In this document: positions 1 through 9,543 of the stretch, piece by piece
Position numbering within the stretch: position 1 is the first letter of the stretch
Layout: every line of letters starts with the position of its first letter
Assembly: GCA_029776125.1 (NCBI GenBank)
Contig: JARVJS010000079.1
Location: 1-37,797 of the forward strand
Source: Nitrososphaeria archaeon
Lineage (GTDB): Archaea > Thermoproteota > Nitrososphaeria > JACIWG01
Direction of reading: 5' to 3'
Length of the DNA: 37,797 nucleotides
Program-made: the position numbers and the translations under genes
The notes under the pieces: generated by a model
The model's database searches: none
Seen by the model: the letters and a program-made list of their open reading frames with translations, nothing else
Told to the model about the DNA's origin: nothing

Positions 1-18
1 ATCATCCTTCTCACTCAT
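1..18 (-). CDS. 5' end of a gene downstream of scpA, probably scpB (partial)
   Basis: Only six codons are inside the window. An ATG at 18 overlaps the TAA stop of scpA as TAATG, the 1-base coupling typical of tight operons, and the reading frame (M-S-E-K-D-D) stays open to the edge. The condensin partner ScpB is often encoded directly after scpA in archaea and bacteria, so scpB is the natural guess. The identity rests on context alone; the visible residues prove nothing. Confidence 0.4.
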
Positions 19-659
19 TACACTAGCACCTTTATTATTATATCATCCTCTTTTTGAACAAGGTCAACAAACTCCTCTTGGGCTACAAAGAGTGTTAAAA
101 GAAAATTTCTTACAACCTCAATAATGGGCAAGCCTTCGACCATCCTTCTAAAGCTTATAACATGCTCTTCATCCATCAAAGAGATAAGCTTCTTCTTAAA
201 CTCCTTCAACATTTCACCAATGTTCATTAAAAAGGGGTCAGTTGGAAGCTCTAAACTTGCAACAGGAACAAGCGTTTCCTCCCTCTTCATCCTCTTAATC
301 GGAGAAGAGAATATTATCCTTTCTAAAGCAACAATAAGGTCGTCAACAGATGTAGAATAAACTTCATGCCTGTACGGTACATCAATTATTGTCGGAAGAG
401 AAAGTTCTCCACCCTCAAAACCCCTTGAAGCCTGTTTCTCGAAAAGGAAAAATGATTCAACCTGCAACTTATATATGATAGAAGACGATAATGCTACAGT
501 ACCATAAAGTCTAAGATCCTTCTTATAATCTGAATATAGTGTAATAAACTGTTTTAGAAGTTCTGTTATGTTTATTTCCCAAACCCTCCTTTTAGAGATA
601 CCTTCAGTGTCCACTAAAAGCTTTAAGGGAAACTTTGTCAGAGGAGACTTTACACTCAT
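18..659 (-). CDS. scpA: ScpA, kleisin subunit of archaeal condensin
   Basis: A 213-residue protein of the ScpA/Rec8/Scc1 kleisin family, which bridges the two heads of the SMC dimer and recruits ScpB to fold and segregate the chromosome. The N-terminal part has the family pattern of an early helix (ELLKQFITLYSDYKKDLRLYG, split around residues 33-53) followed by a segment ending in FFLFEKQ near residues 70-76. The C-terminal third carries the winged-helix-like region that binds the SMC head. Its length suits archaeal ScpA, which is shorter than many bacterial forms. The ATG start overlaps the smc stop as ATGA, so the two are translationally coupled. The acidic Lys/Glu-rich middle is the usual linker. 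Confidence 0.85.
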   Translation of the reverse strand: MSVKSPLTKFPLKLLVDTEGISKRRVWEINITELLKQFITLYSDYKKDLRLYGTVALSSSIIYKLQVESFFLFEKQASRGFEGGELSLPTIIDVPYRHEVYSTSVDDLIVALERIIFSSPIKRMKREETLVPVASLELPTDPFLMNIGEMLKEFKKKLISLMDEEHVISFRRMVEGLPIIEVVRNFLLTLFVAQEEFVDLVQKEDDIIIKVLV

Positions 660-3600
660 GCCTTAACCTCCTTAACGGTAATACCAGGAGAATATTCTAC
701 AATATTTGCACTACCACCACGCTGATATACACCAAATATTTTATCAGCTTTAGAAAGTGTCAAATCCTTTAAAGTTATTAGTATAATTTGAGCTTCCTTA
801 GAACGTTCCTTCAAAATCTTTGTTAACCTTTCCAAATTCAACTGATCAAGGTGGGCGTCAACCTCGTCTAGTAAATAGAAGGGTGACTTGTATGCGCTCT
901 GCATCGCTAAAATAAATGCGACTGTTGTAATAGTCTTTTCACCACCACTTAGCATTAGAGACTCTTTAGGCTTTTTTCCTGGAAAACTGGCCATCAGATA
1001 GATTCCTCCTGAGAATATGTCATCAGGATTCTCTAGCTCAAGCCATGCTTCGCCGTCAGTAAGCTCCTTGAAAATGCTTCTTAGGCTACGGTCAATCTTT
1101 TCGAAAGCGTCCATGAACACCTTCTTCTTCTGGCTGTCAATTTCCTCTATCAAAGCAATAATACTTTCCCGCTCCTCCTCAAGCTGATTGCTTCTGATAG
1201 AAAGATTCTTGTAACCTTCAAGAACGTTCTCGTAATCTTTTTCAGCCAAAAAGTTTAGCATAGGCTTAACCTCCTCCATCTCCTGCTGAAGCATCATAAG
1301 AATATCTTCTGAGCCTTCAACATATTCTATTGGAGAACTGTAGCCATATAGCCTTAAAACATTATATTCAGCCTCAAGCTTTTCCCTCAAATTTTCAATC
1401 TTACCACTAATCTGATTTATTCTCAAAGTCGACCTGTTGATCATTTCATTTAAAGAATTAAGCTGTGAAATCTTTTCACTAATTTTTGTGTCATAGTCTG
1501 AGAGAGTCTTTTGCATGTTTATGGATGCTTGATGGAATTCCTCCTCCTTAGATTTTAAATCATCATATTTTTCCCTTAAGCCTTTTAAAAGGCGCCTATT
1601 TTCCTCAATTTTAGACTTGTTAGTTTCATACTCTGTCTTTAACTTTTCAATACTTTTTTTGGTATTATTGTATGATACTAGAACATCGTTTTCAAGCTTA
1701 CTCTTCATCTGCATAAGATTAATATTCATTTCATTGATTAGGTTTGTTAAAGATTGATGCTGACTGTTCAAGTTATTTAGAATACTATTCAATTCAATAA
1801 GCTTCTGTGCTAAAACATTTTCCTCATCACTTTGCAAAAATTTTAAGAGATCTACTCTTTTCAAATTCAATCTATTAATCTTTTCTTCTATCCTTTTAAG
1901 ATAGAAATCAACCTTAGAAAGCTTATTTCTCAAGCTATTGAGCTTCTCCTGATTTGAGGAATATGTTTCAGAATACTTTCTAACAAACTTGATTATTGAA
2001 TCAATTTCACCATGAACTTGGCCCAAGCTTTTAGAAATTTCAGCCTTCTTTTCCAATAGAGCCTTACTTTTTTCATTTAACCTTTCCAGGTCACTCTGCC
2101 TCTTTTCGACAATTCTCTTAAGGTTCACTATTACAGTCTTAAGTTCATTATAGTACTCGTCCGCACCGTAAGATGATACGGCCTCAAGAATTTCTGGAAA
2201 ACCTGAAACGTACCCCAAACCATATGGCTCATATAAGGCACCATCTAATGTAACACATCTAAACCCCTTTCCAGAATATGTTGACGCAGTAGAATTATCT
2301 TCCACCAATAAAGTGTTTTGGAAAAGGAAACTTTTCAGAACATCATAGCCTTCTTTAACATTAACAAAATTTGAAAGGTATCCTAGTACGCCAACACCAT
2401 CAGGAGGATTAGAAAGAGGCATAGGCTTTATCTCAGATAATGTTATTACATTAAATTGTTTTGCACCAATCTTTTTGGCTACCTCAATAAGCTTGTTTAA
2501 TGACTCATGATCTTCGACAACAATTGCATTAAACCATAGACCACAAACTGATTGAACCGGTTTAACATACTTTTCTTCAAAACTTATAAGGTCTTTTACA
2601 AGCCCAACACAACCTTCAACAGCACCAGTTTTGGCAAGAGAAACAAGCCTTTCCAAACCTTCTATATCAAGAACTTCTTCAGCAATCCTACGAACTGCTT
2701 CAGCCTTAACAATGTTCGATTCAACCTCCTCTAATATTTCAATGGAAGATTTTATGGCATCAAGCATCATCTTACGTCTTCTTTCAATATCCTCATAGGA
2801 TTTCGAAAGAGAAACTACTTCAGTGGATTCACTCTGTAAGAGATTGTCTAGGTTTGAAAGTGACTGTTTAAGTTCATTTAATATTGTTGAGAAAGAGTTC
2901 TGTTTGTTTTCGAGCACCTTCACCCTATACGAAAGTTTTGTGTAAATGGACGATATCTTCTCTTTTTTAGCTTTATCCCTTTCTAAGATGGCGTCTATCT
3001 TCTTAATTTTAGTATCAACTCTAATCTTTTGAGACTTTAACCTAGAAATCTTCTTATTCAATTCATTTATTTCTGATGAAATCTTTTTTATTTCTTGCGA
3101 AAGATTTTGTCGTTCACCCTCCTTAACCTTAATTTCGCTCCTCAATTTTTCAAAATTTTGGGAAAGAGCGTTTTTTTCAGCCTCAAGACCTGAAAGCATT
3201 GTTGACAATGTTGAAATATCCTGTTCTATCTCTTGATTTCTTTCTTCAAGAGACTTTATAGAAGATGATAACTCATCTATCTTAGAAAAAGTTGAAGCAA
3301 GCTCCATTTCATAGTTTACGAAAGTCTTTGAAGGATCAGATATTGATGAAAGAAAACGTTCTTTTTCACTCTTTAACACGTCTATTTCAGACTCTAGAAC
3401 AGTTTTATCATATAATCTTTTCTTTAACAGCGTCTTTTCTTCTTCTAGGCTAGAGTTCAAAGAGGAAATGGACTGAGTAAGAAAATTTATGCTTTTGGAA
3501 GTCTTCATTGCATTAAGGCGCCTCACTTCTTCTTCAATGTGACGATATCTTAGTAGTATGTTTCTTGCCTCCTCATTCTTTCTCAAAACATTCCTTATTT

Positions 3601-4192
3601 CCCCAATCCTAGCAAAGGCTATTTCAAGCTTATGCGTTGCCTCTTCAAGATTCTTTAAAGCTTCAGCCTTTTTTTCATCAAATTGTGCCACACCAACAAG
3701 ACCTTCGAGAAGGCGACGGCGTTCGTCCGGCCTTAATTCAGCAACACGATTAATCATACCCTGCAAGACAACATTAAATGCTTCAGGCGAAATTAAGCAA
3801 AGTTGTGTCAGGTTTAGAACCATCTGCTTAGAAACATGCCTACCGTTTATTTTAAACACGGACTCGCCATCCTCTCTAATTTCTCTCGTGAAAGTTACTG
3901 TATCAGCATCTATAGGAATTTCCCTACCAGAGTTTTCAAACTGAACAGAAACAATCGCTTTAGATGCTTTCTCGCCTCCAACACCGCCATCAAATAAAAG
4001 ATTCTTTAAACTTGTTACCCTCAATGTCTTTGGACTGCTTTCACCCAAAGCAAAGAGTATGGCATCAAATATGTTAGACTTTCCAGACCCATTTAATCCA
4101 GTAATTGCAATGAAACCCGGTTGAAGGTTTAACGTAACCTTCTTGTTAAAGGTTTTAAAACCTTCAGCTTCAACCTTCTTTATATACAGCAT
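656..4192 (-). CDS. smc: SMC chromosome segregation ATPase
   Basis: A 1178-residue structural maintenance of chromosomes protein, full length for the family. The N-terminal ATPase half has Walker A GLNGSGKS at residues 32-39. Two long heptad-rich coiled coils (about 165-500 and 680-1010) flank a globular hinge near 515-660 that contains small-residue-rich segments such as GVGVLGYLSNF. The C-terminal half carries the ABC signature LSGGEK and a Walker B with catalytic Glu in YLLDEVDAHLD. It would act on the nucleoid as a homodimer loading with ScpA and ScpB. The start ATG gives the classical N-terminus MLYIKKVEAEGFKTF. The 3' end overlaps scpA by four bases. The 63-base gap upstream is AT-rich and may hold the operon promoter. 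Confidence 0.97.
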   Translation of the reverse strand: MLYIKKVEAEGFKTFNKKVTLNLQPGFIAITGLNGSGKSNIFDAILFALGESSPKTLRVTSLKNLLFDGGVGGEKASKAIVSVQFENSGREIPIDADTVTFTREIREDGESVFKINGRHVSKQMVLNLTQLCLISPEAFNVVLQGMINRVAELRPDERRRLLEGLVGVAQFDEKKAEALKNLEEATHKLEIAFARIGEIRNVLRKNEEARNILLRYRHIEEEVRRLNAMKTSKSINFLTQSISSLNSSLEEEKTLLKKRLYDKTVLESEIDVLKSEKERFLSSISDPSKTFVNYEMELASTFSKIDELSSSIKSLEERNQEIEQDISTLSTMLSGLEAEKNALSQNFEKLRSEIKVKEGERQNLSQEIKKISSEINELNKKISRLKSQKIRVDTKIKKIDAILERDKAKKEKISSIYTKLSYRVKVLENKQNSFSTILNELKQSLSNLDNLLQSESTEVVSLSKSYEDIERRRKMMLDAIKSSIEILEEVESNIVKAEAVRRIAEEVLDIEGLERLVSLAKTGAVEGCVGLVKDLISFEEKYVKPVQSVCGLWFNAIVVEDHESLNKLIEVAKKIGAKQFNVITLSEIKPMPLSNPPDGVGVLGYLSNFVNVKEGYDVLKSFLFQNTLLVEDNSTASTYSGKGFRCVTLDGALYEPYGLGYVSGFPEILEAVSSYGADEYYNELKTVIVNLKRIVEKRQSDLERLNEKSKALLEKKAEISKSLGQVHGEIDSIIKFVRKYSETYSSNQEKLNSLRNKLSKVDFYLKRIEEKINRLNLKRVDLLKFLQSDEENVLAQKLIELNSILNNLNSQHQSLTNLINEMNINLMQMKSKLENDVLVSYNNTKKSIEKLKTEYETNKSKIEENRRLLKGLREKYDDLKSKEEEFHQASINMQKTLSDYDTKISEKISQLNSLNEMINRSTLRINQISGKIENLREKLEAEYNVLRLYGYSSPIEYVEGSEDILMMLQQEMEEVKPMLNFLAEKDYENVLEGYKNLSIRSNQLEEERESIIALIEEIDSQKKKVFMDAFEKIDRSLRSIFKELTDGEAWLELENPDDIFSGGIYLMASFPGKKPKESLMLSGGEKTITTVAFILAMQSAYKSPFYLLDEVDAHLDQLNLERLTKILKERSKEAQIILITLKDLTLSKADKIFGVYQRGGSANIVEYSPGITVKEVKA

Positions 4193-4255
4193 TCCAATCT
4201 ATACATCAATAGAGTAAGAACATTGTGTTAATAATTTTTTAAAATATTAAGAATT

Positions 4256-5821
4256 TTAAACCTCTTTGTCAAAAGGTTTCAAGACAGCCGGTATTTCATT
4301 CAATATGTCGGATGCGAGAACGTGGAAGCCTCTTTTCTCCACAGCCCTTATCCCCGCATCACCATGAGCATAGGCGGCAGCCACTGCAGAAGAAAAGTAG
4401 TCATTTTCCCATGCAAGGAAGGTGCCTAAGATTCCGGATAATACATCACCACTTCCTCCAACCGCCATACCGGGTGTTGACCAACGATTAACTTTAACCC
4501 TAAAACCATCCGTAATAATGGTATCATGGCCTTTAAGAAGAAGGGTGAAATTATATTTTCGTGAAACGTCTACAGCCACGTCAATACGCTCCCACCACCT
4601 TTCTCCAACAGAAAAACCGAAGACGTACCTAAATTCACCCGAATGAGGAGTTGCGACAACTCCTTCAAGCAATTCGGGACTATCCTTTAATGCCTTAAAT
4701 CCGTCAGCATCAAGAACAACCTTAACCGCACCCTTACACGTTCGTAGAAGCTCCTGCACCATTTCAACAGTTTCATGATGGAGACCTAGTCCTGGACCTA
4801 CAACAACTACATCAGCCTTCACAAGAAGACCTTTTATTAAATCTATATCATTTAATGTGAAGTGAGCATGTTTTGTAGGATATACTATTAGGTCAGGCGA
4901 AATCGGTCTAATAGAAGATGCTACTGATTCAGGGACTATCAGGTATACTAGTCCAGCACCAGTTCTATAGGACGAGAGAGCAGCAAGTGCTGGTGCCCCC
5001 GAGTAGAATTCACATCCTCCAATAATAAGCACCGTCCCATAGTCCCCTTTATGAGAATACGCTTTTCTAGGCTTTATTACACGTCTTAAATCACCTGGTC
5101 CTGTAAAAAACTCAGCTTCCCAAGGTATTCCTATTCCTTCAACAAAAACTTCTCCAGTATATTCACCTTTACCAACAAGACCCTTCTTCATTTTATGAAA
5201 TGTAATTGTATATGACGCCTTAACAGAAGTGCCATGAATTTCTCCAGTAGACGGGTTTAGGCCTGTTGGCGTATCTACTGCAACTACAACCTTCTTAACA
5301 CCATTTATTGCATCGACAATAGATTTTATAGGATCATTTAATACACCTTTTACTCCAGTACCTAATATTGCGTCAACAATAATATCACATTCTTCAAAAG
5401 CCCTTTTCAAGGCTTCGATAGAAGAAGTATCTGTTAAAAAGAATTTTTCAACATCATCCATTTTTTCCAAAAGAAACCAATTTAACCTAGCTTCCTCACT
5501 TCTAATATCAGAGGGACGACCTACAAGTGCAACCTTAATGTTCAAAAGATTGTTTCTCAAATGTCTTGCCACAACAAAACCATCTCCACCATTATTTCCA
5601 GTTCCACATACCACAACAACACTTCTAACATTACCGCCATATTTTTTTAGAATAAAGTCAGCCACCTTCGCACCAGCATTTTCCATCATCAAAAGCCTTG
5701 AAAAACCAAGGCCCACAGCATTTTCTTCAATAGCAGACATTTCTTCCGAAGAAACCTCTTTTGGAGTAAAGAGCCTATAGTAATCAAGTAGATTTTGAAC
5801 CATTACATTTATGGTAAACAT
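4256..5821 (-). CDS. nnr: Bifunctional NAD(P)H-hydrate epimerase / ADP-dependent NAD(P)HX dehydratase
   Basis: A 521-residue two-domain repair enzyme. The N-terminal YjeF_N epimerase domain (about 1-215) has the nucleotide-binding stretch CGTGNNGGDGFVVARHL and interconverts R and S NADHX. The C-terminal ribokinase-like dehydratase domain (about 235-515) has the family signature region GMAVGGSGDVLSG and restores NAD(P)H using ADP. Fusion of both domains is the usual archaeal and bacterial form. There is an alternative in-frame ATG at 5803. The upstream ATG is kept because a TATA-like ATTTTTATA sits about 26-34 bases before it with no ribosome-binding site, which suits a leaderless message. It is monocistronic: the next gene upstream is separated by 66 bases. 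Confidence 0.93.
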   Translation of the reverse strand: MFTINVMVQNLLDYYRLFTPKEVSSEEMSAIEENAVGLGFSRLLMMENAGAKVADFILKKYGGNVRSVVVVCGTGNNGGDGFVVARHLRNNLLNIKVALVGRPSDIRSEEARLNWFLLEKMDDVEKFFLTDTSSIEALKRAFEECDIIVDAILGTGVKGVLNDPIKSIVDAINGVKKVVVAVDTPTGLNPSTGEIHGTSVKASYTITFHKMKKGLVGKGEYTGEVFVEGIGIPWEAEFFTGPGDLRRVIKPRKAYSHKGDYGTVLIIGGCEFYSGAPALAALSSYRTGAGLVYLIVPESVASSIRPISPDLIVYPTKHAHFTLNDIDLIKGLLVKADVVVVGPGLGLHHETVEMVQELLRTCKGAVKVVLDADGFKALKDSPELLEGVVATPHSGEFRYVFGFSVGERWWERIDVAVDVSRKYNFTLLLKGHDTIITDGFRVKVNRWSTPGMAVGGSGDVLSGILGTFLAWENDYFSSAVAAAYAHGDAGIRAVEKRGFHVLASDILNEIPAVLKPFDKEV

Positions 5822-5846
5822 TAAAGATATTAAAGTTTACTTGAGC

Positions 5847-5855
5847 TATAAAAAT
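5847..5855 (-). promoter_or_regulatory. Putative TATA box of nnr
   Basis: The minus strand reads ATTTTTATA here, 26-34 bases before the nnr ATG at 5821. This is the distance expected between an archaeal TATA box and the start of transcription, so transcription would begin at or beside the ATG. No purine-rich ribosome-binding site lies between. This is inference from spacing and composition only. Confidence 0.45.
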
Positions 5856-5887
5856 GGAGACTATTGTTTCAAGCTTTGTATGGTAAA

Positions 5888-7276
5888 CTAAAGTTGCCTT
5901 AAATCAGTTTCACATTCAACAATCCTATTAGATAAGCATACTGTGTAAGATGCGATCTTCCAAGTAGTGTCAACAGTTATAAACTCATTAGGTGCATGAG
6001 CTCGTTCACCATGGCCTGGCCCAGTTACAATAACAGGTATCTTTAGAATTCTTGTAAAGAGGTGCATTGGAGCCGAACCTGTGATTAGAGGAATAATGTA
6101 GGGTTTCATGTTCATGTCTGCGTAAGCTTCCTTCGCAACATTTACCACTGGAGCTCTTGGACTTATTTTACTCCAAGTATAACCATCAAGCACATTAACT
6201 TCAACCAGATCAGATAAACCGAGTCTTTCAATAAGAGACTTTAAGCCTTGGATAACATCTTCTGGCTCAATGTTAGGAACAATCCTAAAGTCAATCCTTA
6301 AAGTAGCCTCATTCGGCAAAACAGTCTTAGTACCTGGGCCAACATATCCGGCACTGAAACCATCAACATTAACATTTGGTTTGAAGAAGACAGCATGATA
6401 CCAGTCACGACCGCGCAGTCTAGAAGATTTTATACCATGGGAAGCCATCATTTTGTCAAGTGGAGTACATTCAATAAGCTGATCTAAAAGCATAAGGTCG
6501 TCTGGTGTGGGAAGAACAGCCTTTTCTTCAAGCCAAGGAATTTTGGGCCCAAAATGTGGGTCAATTAGTTCAGAAACAATTTTACTTAAAACAACTGCAG
6601 GATTATAGAAGCCCCTACTGTAGCTTCCGTGAACCTCATATTTGCTTGTACTACATTTTAATTCTATAAAGACTATGCCCTTGTTTCCAAGCTGAATCCT
6701 AGGCTTACCAACCTCAACTTCTGAAGGTAAAGTGAAGAGTGCAGTGTCTGCATCCTTTAGTTCACTCTTCTTGTCTTCAACAAACTTTGGCATGCTTGGG
6801 GAACCAAGCTCCTCCTCTCCCTCAAGTGCAAATATTATGTTCACAGGAGATTCTCCTAGAACATTGATCATAGCTTCAAAGCCTAAAAGAGTTGACATTA
6901 GTGCACCCTTTGTGTTTGTAGCACCCCTTGCAATAATTTTATCTTCTACAATTCTTGCCTCAAAAGGAGGGGAGGACCAGAGCTCTAGAGGACCTGTCGG
7001 TTGGACATCATACATGTTATAAAATATTAATGTTTTATCTTTACCGGAATCAAGCCTACCGTAGACGATAGGGTGGCCGCCATATCTTAATAGGGTTGTG
7101 GTAGCGCCAAGCCTATCTCTAATCCAGTCTCTTAGATATCCTGCAACATCTTCTATACCTTCACCGGTTCCAGAAACACTCGGCATCCTTAGAAGCTTTC
7201 TAACTTCTTCAACAACATAGTCTTTATTTGATAAGATTTTTTCAACAACCTTCCTAAAATCAAATCCTTTAGACAT
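5888..7276 (-). CDS. M20-family peptidase-like protein with altered metal ligands
   Basis: A 462-residue protein with the fold pattern of M20 (carnosinase/ArgE/DapE) peptidases: an N-terminal catalytic part, an inserted dimerisation domain near 205-320 (VHGSYSRGFYNPA), and a C-terminal catalytic part ending in GPGHGERAHAPNEF. Three of the five usual metal ligands appear changed. The H-x-D box reads NMYDVQP (His to Met88), the bridging-Asp box reads RGATNTKG (Asp to Asn121), and the S-D box reads FTLPS near 181-185. The Glu pair (EGEEELGS) and the last His remain. Family members with intact ligands hydrolyse dipeptides or amides; this one may be inactive, use another metal site or have another role. 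ATG at 7276 is preferred to the upstream TTG at 7288. Confidence 0.85.
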   Translation of the reverse strand: MSKGFDFRKVVEKILSNKDYVVEEVRKLLRMPSVSGTGEGIEDVAGYLRDWIRDRLGATTTLLRYGGHPIVYGRLDSGKDKTLIFYNMYDVQPTGPLELWSSPPFEARIVEDKIIARGATNTKGALMSTLLGFEAMINVLGESPVNIIFALEGEEELGSPSMPKFVEDKKSELKDADTALFTLPSEVEVGKPRIQLGNKGIVFIELKCSTSKYEVHGSYSRGFYNPAVVLSKIVSELIDPHFGPKIPWLEEKAVLPTPDDLMLLDQLIECTPLDKMMASHGIKSSRLRGRDWYHAVFFKPNVNVDGFSAGYVGPGTKTVLPNEATLRIDFRIVPNIEPEDVIQGLKSLIERLGLSDLVEVNVLDGYTWSKISPRAPVVNVAKEAYADMNMKPYIIPLITGSAPMHLFTRILKIPVIVTGPGHGERAHAPNEFITVDTTWKIASYTVCLSNRIVECETDLRQL

Positions 7277-7318
7277 TGCACATACCAATACTTAATAAGC
7301 TATATATTGTTATTGTTT

Positions 7319-7924
7319 TTATAATCTTGATGAAAGCTCTTTATCCAAATTCTTTAGCATCTCAAATTTTTTACTATTAATTGACTTTATTCTTTCATCA
7401 AACATGTTATTTCCTTTCGTGTCAATGGATATTATTAGTGGGCCAAAGTTTTCAACCTCTAAAATCCAGAGCGCCTCAGGTACACCAAGGTCAAGCCATT
7501 CTACACCCAAAACTCTTCTAACCCTTTCAGCTGCAACAACTGCACAACCACCAGGAAATATGGCATGGACTGCCTTAAACTTTCTACAAGCGTCAGCAGT
7601 TCTGGACCCCATGCCACCCTTTCCAATAATCATCTTCACACCAGTCCTTTCTATAAAATCGTATTCGAGAGATTCCATCCTCATACTTGTTGTAGGCCCT
7701 ATGGAAACAATGGACCAACCACCGTCAACCTTCTTAACAATAGGACCTGCATGAAAGATTGGGAGAAACTTTAAACTTAAAGGTAAATTTAACCCGTGCT
7801 TCAAAAACCTTTCATGAGCAGCATCTCTAGCCGTTACAAGGACACCGTTCAAGTAGATAATGTCACCCACATTAATTCTTTCCAACACATCATCTTTTAT
7901 CGGAGTATTTATCACCAAACTCAT
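7319..7924 (-). CDS. Class I fumarate hydratase, beta subunit
   Basis: A 201-residue protein corresponding to the C-terminal half of one-chain class I fumarases. It carries the family segment GKGGMGSRTADACRKF around residues 100-115 and FPGGCAVVAAERV after it. With the alpha subunit it interconverts fumarate and malate in the citric acid cycle. The start ATG overlaps the alpha stop as ATGA, so the two subunits are made in a coupled way. L(+)-tartrate dehydratase and related hydratases share this fold, so the substrate is inferred. Fumarase is much the commonest member in archaea. Confidence 0.88.
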   Translation of the reverse strand: MSLVINTPIKDDVLERINVGDIIYLNGVLVTARDAAHERFLKHGLNLPLSLKFLPIFHAGPIVKKVDGGWSIVSIGPTTSMRMESLEYDFIERTGVKMIIGKGGMGSRTADACRKFKAVHAIFPGGCAVVAAERVRRVLGVEWLDLGVPEALWILEVENFGPLIISIDTKGNNMFDERIKSINSKKFEMLKNLDKELSSRL

Positions 7925-8802
7925 AAGACTACACCCCTATAGAGTGGAAGCTCGTAGGTTAAATCGGATTTTATTTTTATCACCCCCCTTCTATGAGCCC
8001 AACATCCAGTCGATATACCAACAGCCAAGGTTGCAGGATGCCGTGCAGAATATTCAACATTAACACCTAAAACTGAAGTTTTACCACCTAACCCCTGTGG
8101 ACCAATTTCGAGACCACAAACCTTATCATATATTATTCTTTCAAGTAATGCAGCCTTAGGATTAGGGTTTGTTGAACCAATAGGCCTTAAAAGAGCCCTT
8201 TTAGACAATAGTGCAGCGGTCTCTACTGTAGTACCAATACCTACACCCAATAGGAATGGTGGGCACGCATTTAATCCATAACCTGACACAACATCTAGAA
8301 CAAATTCTATAACGCCCTTAAATCCTGATGCGGGAGGAAGAACTTTGGCATTCCCTGTCAAGGAAGTACCTCCACCAGCAAGATACAATACTATTTCAGC
8401 ATAGTCGGCATTTGACAAAATATTCCATTCAATCCATGGCAACCTTGTGCCAACATTATTGCCAGTATTCTTTTCCTCAAAGGGTTCAACTACATTAGGT
8501 CTCAATGGAACATCTTCTGTAGCCTTAATCGTTGCAGCCGTCACAGCCTCCTGGAGTACATTTATGTAAGGAAATTTTGTTCCAACATCAATAAAGAACA
8601 TCAGCACACCCGTGTCCTGACATACTGGTACACCCTTTTCTAAAGCAAGCTTAATATTATCAAACATTAGCGAATATATAGCCTTACCCCAGTAGGAGTT
8701 CTCATTTGAAGACAAAGCCTTTAGGGCAGCTAAAACATCATCAGGCAACCTTATTGCAACGGTCTTAATAAATTTAGAGAGAAGCCTAACAAGCTCATCC
8801 AT
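7921..8802 (-). CDS. Class I fumarate hydratase, alpha subunit (4Fe-4S)
   Basis: A 293-residue iron-sulfur hydro-lyase subunit. Three cysteines in the expected places would hold the oxygen-sensitive [4Fe-4S] cluster: GVPVCQDTG (about residue 61), GLNACPPF (about 179) and GISTGCWAHRRG (about 267). The GGGTSLTGNAKVLPPA segment and the RPIGSTNPNP segment are also typical. It is the first gene of a two-gene operon with the beta subunit, overlapping it by four bases. The dependence on a labile cluster fits an anaerobic or microaerobic organism. Tartrate dehydratase is the alternative function. Confidence 0.9.
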   Translation of the reverse strand: MDELVRLLSKFIKTVAIRLPDDVLAALKALSSNENSYWGKAIYSLMFDNIKLALEKGVPVCQDTGVLMFFIDVGTKFPYINVLQEAVTAATIKATEDVPLRPNVVEPFEEKNTGNNVGTRLPWIEWNILSNADYAEIVLYLAGGGTSLTGNAKVLPPASGFKGVIEFVLDVVSGYGLNACPPFLLGVGIGTTVETAALLSKRALLRPIGSTNPNPKAALLERIIYDKVCGLEIGPQGLGGKTSVLGVNVEYSARHPATLAVGISTGCWAHRRGVIKIKSDLTYELPLYRGVVL

Positions 8803-8863
8803 ACCAGAAAAGGAAAATTAATAGAGTATATAAGTTTAAGAAAAAAATTTGGGTTTAGAAACT

Positions 8864-9499
8864 TTATACCTTTAAAACATGTCTTACGAAGGAAAGTTCA
8901 GGCAAAGCGCCTTCAAACGAGATCTTATCATTTATTATAACTTTTGGTACAGCAAACACTTGATACTTGTTTGCAAGGTGAGGAAATTCTGTTGCATCCA
9001 CCATGTCTGCACTAATAAGGTCACTTTCTAGAGCGAGTTTGTGTGCAGTTTCAACGGCCATCGGACAATATGGACATGTTAACGTTACAAAAACTTGAAT
9101 GTGCACTGGTTTCGTTAAAGATTTTAGCATATTTCTTGAATCTTGGGAGAGACCAGAATCTTTTGAAGAAACAATCTTTATAGCATGTAATAGGGAATTG
9201 AATTCATAGCCTCCTGGAAGACCATAGAATCTTATTCCATAATCCCTTTCGCCTTCAACAACAATTGCAGGAATTTTATCAATCTTATATTTTTCAACCT
9301 TATCCTTGTCAGAAACAAAATCGTGAATCTCAAGCCTTACTTTATTAGAAAGTGAGGAAAGCTCTTCAACAAGCTGTCTAGCATCAGCACAAGTTTCGCA
9401 TTCAAACTCCTGTGTGAATAGTGTAAGTTTAACTGGCGCAGGAAGGGTGTCAAAAACCTCTTTTACACGCACTCTTATCCTCTCAGACAATAGGGGCAT
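8864..9499 (-). CDS. pdo: Protein disulfide oxidoreductase, tandem thioredoxin folds
   Basis: A 211-residue glutaredoxin-like protein made of two thioredoxin folds, as in Pyrococcus PDO. The first active site is CETC (about residues 34-37) and the second is CPYC (about 142-145). Each is followed by its cis-proline (KIPAIVV and AVPKVII). The C-terminal CPYC is the conserved redox-active site of the family, while the N-terminal motif varies. PDO forms disulfides in cytosolic proteins and is most typical of thermophiles, so it hints at a thermophilic lineage without proving it. A GGTGG ribosome-binding site precedes the ATG. Confidence 0.9.
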   Translation of the reverse strand: MPLLSERIRVRVKEVFDTLPAPVKLTLFTQEFECETCADARQLVEELSSLSNKVRLEIHDFVSDKDKVEKYKIDKIPAIVVEGERDYGIRFYGLPGGYEFNSLLHAIKIVSSKDSGLSQDSRNMLKSLTKPVHIQVFVTLTCPYCPMAVETAHKLALESDLISADMVDATEFPHLANKYQVFAVPKVIINDKISFEGALPELSFVRHVLKV

Positions 9500-9543
9500 A
9501 AATTTACCACCAAAGTTTTTTGGAGACGGAGTGCTATAAACTT

